Shown here: positions 59,757 to 64,000 of the stretch, piece after piece
Layout of the letters: the number at the start of each line of letters is the position of its first letter
Position numbering within the stretch: the stretch's first letter is position 1
Source: Fibrobacter succinogenes
Lineage (GTDB): Bacteria > Fibrobacterota > Fibrobacteria > Fibrobacterales > Fibrobacteraceae
NCBI GenBank assembly: GCA_902800815.1
Contig: CADCGB010000002.1
Span: 143,918-207,917, forward strand
Direction of reading: 5' to 3'
DNA length: 64,000 bases
Notes under the pieces: generated by a model
The model's input: the letters and a program-made list of their open reading frames with translations, nothing else
Databases searched by the model: none
What the model was told of the DNA's origin: nothing
Translations under genes and position numbers: made by a program

Positions 59757-61841
59757 CTAATTCGCAAACTGCCAGGTATCGAACAGCACATCACCCTTTA
59801 TAATCAGATAGACCGTGTGGACGCCGCTTGAGATGTTGCCGCACTTCGCCTCCTGTTCCTGCCAGTCACTGCCAGCGCTGTTGATTGAGGCTACGTTCGC
59901 GCCATCTCGCTTGTCAAGACGGAGCGTTACCGAGCCCTTGCCTTTCACCAGGGCCTTCAGCGTTTTTGCGCTGCTGAAATTCACATTGCGAACTTCGATG
60001 ACGCCTTCTGTAGGTGCCGGGCCATCCTTGCTGGGAGTACCGACGGAAGCCACCATGTGGCCGGGTTCCTCCGTTGGCACGTAGCGAATGCCCAGGGTTG
60101 CGGCAGCCGTAGAAGCCTGCTGCACGGAATAGGGGTCAAGATTCTTGATGGCCTTTACACCCTTGTAGGTCGGTTTCGCTTCCTTGATAACGACATTTGC
60201 TTCGTCCACTTCAATTTCGTCAACCAGAATGCTGCGGAAACCGCCGTGGGTACCTATGGAAGCCTCTAGAATAGCCGCCTGGTAGAATATGTACCACTTG
60301 TCCTGATACTTATGGAGATGAGTGTGATTGTTACCGTAGGTCATGCCATTCTCACCCATGTTCTTGAAGTAGTTCCCGCCGTAGGTCCAGGAATCAGGAT
60401 TCAGGGGCTCGGTGCTGGTGAAGTAGTTCATGCTGCAGGCCGTCGGAGCCTCGCCACCCCATTCCCAAGGAGTATGGTCGTTCCAGTCGTTGTTGAAAGT
60501 ATATACGTACTTGCCGTTGATATAATTGAGTTCATTTGCCTCAAAGTGGAACGGGGACGGAAGTTTCACCGGATCCCCGTCAAGGGAATGCAAGTCCGGA
60601 TTGAGCTTGGCAATCCAGCCCTGCCCATTACCGAACGAAATCCAGCCATCGCCGTTGTCGTCAATTACGGCACCCGGATCAAATATGGATCCGCTACCTT
60701 TTACAACAGGATTGTCGCCATCGATAAGGCTCTTGCTCAAAGGAGATGTCCACGGACCCACCGGAGACTTCGCCTGGATAACGCCGGTGCCAAAGCCGCT
60801 ATTGGAGAAATAGAGGGAGAAAAGCGTGCTGCCATCGCCCTGTTCCTTGCTAATGATGCTGGGTGCCCACGAAGCCATAATCCATGGAGCCACTTCACCG
60901 ACAGGAATCAGTCCGTGATAAGTCCAGTTGACCATATCGTCAGTGGACATCATTACCAGCGTCTTGATTTTCTCGTAAGTATTGCTGACACCTTCTTCGT
61001 ACTGCTGATGGTCGTTGGTGCCATAAACATAGAGACGACCCTTGTACTCAATGGCCGTCGGGTCCGCACAATACTGGAAATCCAATATAGGATTGGCATT
61101 GTCCAAGCCTAATTTGGGGGACTTTACAGGCATCTTGCCTACCGTGCCATCGGAATCCTTTGCCCGGATAATGATTTTACCGAAACTGATCGTTGCGGCA
61201 TCACTTGGAGTGTCCGGGCTTACGACAAGAGCCAAACTGACAAGCGTCTTGCCCGGTTCAAAGGACAGAACAAGGCTTGTTGCGCCACTGGGAATTCTTT
61301 CCGTAGTCTTGGCCTCGTCGCTATAAGTCGCAATCACATCAATGTTATCGTATGCGACTGCCTTGGCAAAGTTTATCTCCACCTTAGTATAGACATCCGT
61401 ATTCAGGTCGTGTATGTCCCAGTAGTTGTTGGCATACTGCTTATAGGTAAAACTATTGTTGTCGGGGTCCTTTTCGCCACCGCCACCGTACCAATCTACA
61501 ATGATATCCTCGATAGACAGGGCAATATCGAATTTGGCGACAGCAACCTCATCCTTTATTTCGTCATTGCCGAGAGAATCCTTAGGCAATTCCTGAGAAA
61601 GGGAATCCCTTGACTGGACGGGATTGACGGTATCCTTGGGCAGAACCGGGTCAACCGTGTCCTTGGGCAGAACTGGATCGAGGGAATCCTCGGGGGTTTC
61701 CTGACCGAGAGAATCTCCGGGGATATCCAGAATGGGATCGTCTTCGTCAAAATCCTTGCTGACGGAATCATCGTCACCGCAGGACATTAACATGGACGAA
61801 ACAGTTACAAGCGTTGCCGCAAGAAGGATTTTCTTTTTCAT
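59757..61841 (-). CDS. GH43 lipoprotein with C-terminal carbohydrate-binding-like domain
   Basis: Lipoprotein signal with Cys21 in SMLMSC, then an acidic linker of imperfect DSLDPVLPKDTVDPVLPKDT repeats (about 35-90), a beta-sandwich (about 100-230, IEDIIVDWYGGGGEKDPDNN), the GH43 five-blade domain (about 250-560: DFQYCADPTAIEYKGRLYVYG, DPGAVIDDNGDGWISFG, HFEANELNYINGKYVYTFN, TYGNNHTHLHKYQDKWYIFY) with three acidic catalytic positions visible, and a CBM6-like C-terminus (about 570-694). Probably an arabinofuranosidase or xylosidase on the cell surface. ATG at 61841 with GGGGTG upstream; a GTG 2 codons earlier is possible. Confidence 0.88.
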   Translation of the reverse strand: MKKKILLAATLVTVSSMLMSCGDDDSVSKDFDEDDPILDIPGDSLGQETPEDSLDPVLPKDTVDPVLPKDTVNPVQSRDSLSQELPKDSLGNDEIKDEVAVAKFDIALSIEDIIVDWYGGGGEKDPDNNSFTYKQYANNYWDIHDLNTDVYTKVEINFAKAVAYDNIDVIATYSDEAKTTERIPSGATSLVLSFEPGKTLVSLALVVSPDTPSDAATISFGKIIIRAKDSDGTVGKMPVKSPKLGLDNANPILDFQYCADPTAIEYKGRLYVYGTNDHQQYEEGVSNTYEKIKTLVMMSTDDMVNWTYHGLIPVGEVAPWIMASWAPSIISKEQGDGSTLFSLYFSNSGFGTGVIQAKSPVGPWTSPLSKSLIDGDNPVVKGSGSIFDPGAVIDDNGDGWISFGNGQGWIAKLNPDLHSLDGDPVKLPSPFHFEANELNYINGKYVYTFNNDWNDHTPWEWGGEAPTACSMNYFTSTEPLNPDSWTYGGNYFKNMGENGMTYGNNHTHLHKYQDKWYIFYQAAILEASIGTHGGFRSILVDEIEVDEANVVIKEAKPTYKGVKAIKNLDPYSVQQASTAAATLGIRYVPTEEPGHMVASVGTPSKDGPAPTEGVIEVRNVNFSSAKTLKALVKGKGSVTLRLDKRDGANVASINSAGSDWQEQEAKCGNISSGVHTVYLIIKGDVLFDTWQFAN

Positions 61842-61993
61842 ATTCACACCCCATGCTATCTTGATTATTATTAAAATATATTGTATCAGCGAATTGGTAT
61901 ACTATGAAAGGCAGTTTTTTCACATAGCGTTGAGCAGTTCTAAACGGCAAAATAAAAAAAGGCTATCTTTTGCGATTGAACCGGAAATTACAA

Positions 61994-62398
61994 ATGCGCA
62001 TCGAATACAAAGACACTCACGATTTTTCTGAACAGGATTTAAAGGACTTATTTCTCTCTGTCGAATGGTCCTCGGGGCATTTCTCCGACAAGCTCGTTGT
62101 CGCGATGAAGAACTTCAAGACCGTCATCTCGGCCTGGGACGGCGATAAACTCATCGGCATGATTTGCACAATGGACGACGGCATCATGAACGCCTATGTG
62201 CATTACCTGCTCGTGCGCCCCGAATATCAAGGCCAAAGCATTGGCAGGGAACTCGTGGAACGCGTCAAGGAAATCTACAAGGATTACCTGCGCGTAGTCG
62301 TGGTCGCCTACAACGAAGAACTCGCCTTCTACGAGCATTGCGGCTTCAAGAAAGCCGACGACGCAAGCCCGATGTTTATTACTAGTTTGTGGACGTAG
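61994..62398 (+). CDS. GNAT-family acetyltransferase
   Basis: A small acetyltransferase using acetyl-CoA. Motif A (VHYLLVRPEYQGQSIGRELVERV) with the Q/RxxGxG/A-like loop is near residue 70; end YNEELAFYEHCGFKKADDASPMF. 134 residues from the ATG at 61994; the in-frame start 8 codons earlier is less likely. TATCTTTTG lies about 20 bases before. Convergent 17-base overlap with the next gene. Confidence 0.9.
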   Translation: MRIEYKDTHDFSEQDLKDLFLSVEWSSGHFSDKLVVAMKNFKTVISAWDGDKLIGMICTMDDGIMNAYVHYLLVRPEYQGQSIGRELVERVKEIYKDYLRVVVVAYNEELAFYEHCGFKKADDASPMFITSLWT

Positions 62399-62948
62399 GT
62401 TCCTTTTTTACCCAATAGCCGCCAGTCTTTTTAGAACCACGACGTTCAATAATCTTCTTTTCAAACAAAGAGCGAATGATTTTATTGAAGGTATCTCTTG
62501 GCATGTCAAGGGCTCCTGTGATTTCCTTTCCCATACAGCCAGGATTTCTCATAATAAAATCAAAGACCTTTGATTGGGATGCGTTAAGCGATTCTTTTAT
62601 ATTCTTGATTAATGTGCCATTTAATGTGCCATTTAATGTGCCATTTAATGTGCCATTTACAGGGATATTTAATCCGCCACTTAATCCGCCGCTTAATCCG
62701 CCATTTAATCCGCCAACATTGTTCTTTTCTGGCACATGATCAAGAGGCCGTTTCTTCGTTTTTCGAGCAAAAGACCCAAATTGAATATTTACATCAGGAT
62801 ACAACCTAAAGAAACCTCGACAATCGAGTTCGCCAATATTTTCCAGCAAATTATCCCTGCTATATCTCGCTGTTACAACATCTTTGGGGTCCAAATCTAC
62901 CGAATTTTGCATAAATTCAGAAAAAGCTTCATTTATTGTTTTAACCAT
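62382..62948 (-). CDS. Chimera of CD-NTase-like N-terminus and winged-helix C-terminus with repeats
   Basis: N-terminal 70 residues resemble the start of cGAS/DncV-like nucleotidyltransferases (SRDNLLENI, then FGSFARKTKKRPLD with the GS motif), but the DID catalytic aspartates that should follow are replaced by HVPEKN. Next come GGLNGGLSGGLSGG repeats and NGTLNGTLNGTLNGTL repeats, then a winged-helix domain (about 120-180, NASQSKVFDFIMRNPGCMGKEITGALDM) as found at the C-terminus of AlbA/RecG-like ATP-binding proteins. Therefore it looks like a recombination product and is probably not a nucleotidyltransferase. Strong AAGGAGGA before the ATG at 62948. Confidence 0.65.
   Translation of the reverse strand: MVKTINEAFSEFMQNSVDLDPKDVVTARYSRDNLLENIGELDCRGFFRLYPDVNIQFGSFARKTKKRPLDHVPEKNNVGGLNGGLSGGLSGGLNIPVNGTLNGTLNGTLNGTLIKNIKESLNASQSKVFDFIMRNPGCMGKEITGALDMPRDTFNKIIRSLFEKKIIERRGSKKTGGYWVKKEPTSTN
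62610..62657 (-). repeat. 12-base tandem repeat x4
   Basis: Four exact copies of TAATGTGCCATT; encodes NGTL four times. It lies in frame, so copy number changes keep the frame. Confidence 0.9.
62670..62714 (-). repeat. 12-base tandem repeat x4, second array
   Basis: Four copies of TAATCCGCC plus a variable triplet (ACT, GCT, ATT); encodes the GGL repeat. Related in the first four bases to the neighbouring array. Confidence 0.85.
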
Positions 62949-63071
62949 ATATCCTCCTTATCATTTTGTTGATGCCAACAAAATGATCCGTAGAATCAGC
63001 CAAAAATTTCAACTTTCGATTAAAGGTATCGAATTCGTTACGTTTAGAGTTCCAGTCAAATGGAAATAGGA

Positions 63072-63096
63072 GATTCCCGGTCAAGACGGGAATGAC
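63072..63096 (+). repeat. Palindromic repeat copy near right end
   Basis: ATTCCCG and CGGGAAT pair around GTCAAGA; flanks are GAT and GACA as in the other members. Confidence 0.7.
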
Positions 63097-63103
63097 ATCT
63101 GGT

Positions 63104-63124
63104 GAAGTCACAAATTGTGACTTC
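63104..63124. promoter_or_regulatory. 21-base perfect palindrome
   Basis: GAAGTCACAA and TTGTGACTTC are exact inverted repeats around one base. On the minus strand it encodes KSQFVTS; whether it is also an operator is unknown. Confidence 0.35.
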
Positions 63125-63198
63125 ATGACCACCATATTGCCAATGCCGGCAAAATGGTCAATCAGCGTTTTGTTCGCACCAACAAGATGTCCCATTCC

Positions 63199-64000
63199 TT
63201 ACCCCCTATCTTTTTTCACCCAGCGACCATTTTTCGATGCACCTTCCCAAGCATAGCCAAGCTTCTTGAGGTCACGTAAAATTGTCTTAGTACTTACTCC
63301 AAACATTTTCGCCAAAAACTCTTTTGTTTTCATTGAGTCTACTAAGATAATCTGTTCAACCTTCTGCACTCTAGGGGAGTCGTCTATGTCTTGAGTGACA
63401 TTTTGGGCGACATTTTGAGTGACATTTTGGGTGACATTTCGGGTTTTCCAGTGTCCGTTTTTAGCGGCTCCTTCCCAAACATATCCAAGGTCTTTTAAAT
63501 CGCGCAAAATAGTTCTTTTCGTTACCCCAAACATTGTTGCTAAAGCATCTGTCGATATTATGGAGTTTGCAGAAACGACCTGTTCCACCTTCTGCCTTCT
63601 AGGGACATCATCATCTTTTTGAGTGACATTTTGAGTGACATTTTGAGGTTCATTTGGGGTGACAATCCTACCGTTCAGTTTGTTCATCGGGAACGTCACC
63701 ACGGTATAACCACCCTCTTCACTCCAAAAGGGTTGTGGAGAACCTTCAGCTTTGCAAGCATCCATTATGCGCTTTATTCCCGAGCCCCATTTTTCTAAGT
63801 AAGTTATTTGATAGAGAACCGTCGCAACAATCTCGTTTCGTGGATACGACTTATGCGACCGCTTAATAGTTTTGGGAGTTAATTCGCGGGGTAACAAGCC
63901 CGGGCTTTCAATTTCTATACGGTCGTCATATATGGCAATGCCGATAGAGCACTGGTAAATGTCATAATCCCTATGGCAAAGGGCGTTAATCAGTGCCTCG
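63199..64000 (-). CDS. AlbA/RecG-like ATP-binding protein, 3' part (5' end outside window)
   Basis: The frame stays open to the window edge (EALINALCHRDYDIYQCSIG...). The HATPase-like part (IYDDRIEIESPGLLPRELTPKTIK, SYPRNEIVATVLYQITYLEKWGSGIKRIMDACK) matches RecG C-terminal-like/AAA_4 proteins with an N-terminal AlbA_2 domain. Two winged-helix copies follow, each of about 55 residues (QKVEQVVSANSIISTDALATMFG and QKVEQIILVDSMKTKEFLAKMFG), each preceded by a short NVTQ-repeat run. The proteins are thought to act as DNA-binding regulators, often mobile or phase-variable; the exact role is unknown. Confidence 0.8.
   Translation of the reverse strand, partial: EALINALCHRDYDIYQCSIGIAIYDDRIEIESPGLLPRELTPKTIKRSHKSYPRNEIVATVLYQITYLEKWGSGIKRIMDACKAEGSPQPFWSEEGGYTVVTFPMNKLNGRIVTPNEPQNVTQNVTQKDDDVPRRQKVEQVVSANSIISTDALATMFGVTKRTILRDLKDLGYVWEGAAKNGHWKTRNVTQNVTQNVAQNVTQDIDDSPRVQKVEQIILVDSMKTKEFLAKMFGVSTKTILRDLKKLGYAWEGASKNGRWVKKDRG

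Larger units (their letters stand above)
62941..63195 (-). pseudogene. ORF6N-like remnant with palindromic repeat
   Basis: Short frame containing KSQFVTS, a phrase common in ORF6N proteins (a phage-associated DNA-binding domain), followed by codons DVIPVLTGNLL that come from a repeat copy at 63072-63096. Two related phrases, DHFAGIGNM and DHFVGINKM, bracket it. No start with a ribosome-binding site. Probably a decayed piece rather than a working gene. Confidence 0.3.

Noticed and set aside
62610..62714. CRISPR-like array
   Set aside because: Units are 12 bases, directly adjacent with no spacers, and in frame; they are coding tandem repeats.

Overview
The window looks like chromosomal DNA of a Fibrobacter species (phylum Fibrobacterota). 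Four genes encode proteins with the repeated domain known as the Fibrobacter succinogenes major paralogous domain (FISUMP). One gene encodes a fibro-slime domain protein. There are secreted plant-polysaccharide hydrolases (GH44, GH43), many lipoproteins and outer-membrane barrels, and a Bacteroidota-like promoter box (TAnnTTTG) in front of many genes. No rRNA, tRNA, CRISPR array or complete insertion sequence was found.

Layout. 0-8 kb: the 3' end of a CotH-like secreted protein, metH, a GH44 glucanase and a small unknown gene. 8-9 kb: xseB and an ABC ATPase on the minus strand. 9-17.5 kb: a tightly packed plus-strand cluster of three lipoproteins, two PEGA proteins, a barrel/repeat protein and a DedA protein, which looks like one envelope module. 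17.5-25.6 kb: a MORN-repeat protein, a B12-type radical SAM enzyme, hinT, recO, panB, a histone H1-like protein, a Ppx/GppA phosphatase and an RlmI-type methyltransferase. 25.7-30.1 kb (minus): nrdR, two FISUMP lipoproteins and transketolase. 30.3-33.8 kb: a membrane glycosyltransferase and its GT2 partner. 33.9-38.2 kb (minus): a four-domain FISUMP lipoprotein and a C-terminal-hairpin membrane protein. 38.4-43.2 kb: gmk, rpsP-rimM-trmD-rplS and two tandem cNMP-binding-type regulators. 43.2-46.2 kb (minus): a FISUMP lipoprotein gene split by one in-frame TAG. 46.3-50.0 kb: yajC-def-spoIID-like-e-MtaB operon. 50.4-57.8 kb: a fibro-slime protein, barrel proteins and a frameshifted argG. 57.9-64 kb: an unknown AT-richer gene, a BASS transporter, a GH43 lipoprotein, a GNAT and an accessory end with a CD-NTase-like chimera and an AlbA/RecG-like ATP-binding protein running off the window.

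Housekeeping genes (translation, C1 metabolism, pantothenate, nucleotide metabolism) alternate with surface genes that fit a cell attached to plant fibre. The points most worth following are: the broken FISUMP lipoprotein and argG genes; a family of small palindromic repeats, one of which sits in frame inside a methyltransferase gene; the promoter box placed 0-6 bases from some start codons; the large inverted repeat before rpsP; the PEGA/lipoprotein envelope cluster; and the repeat-rich chimeric genes at the right end.
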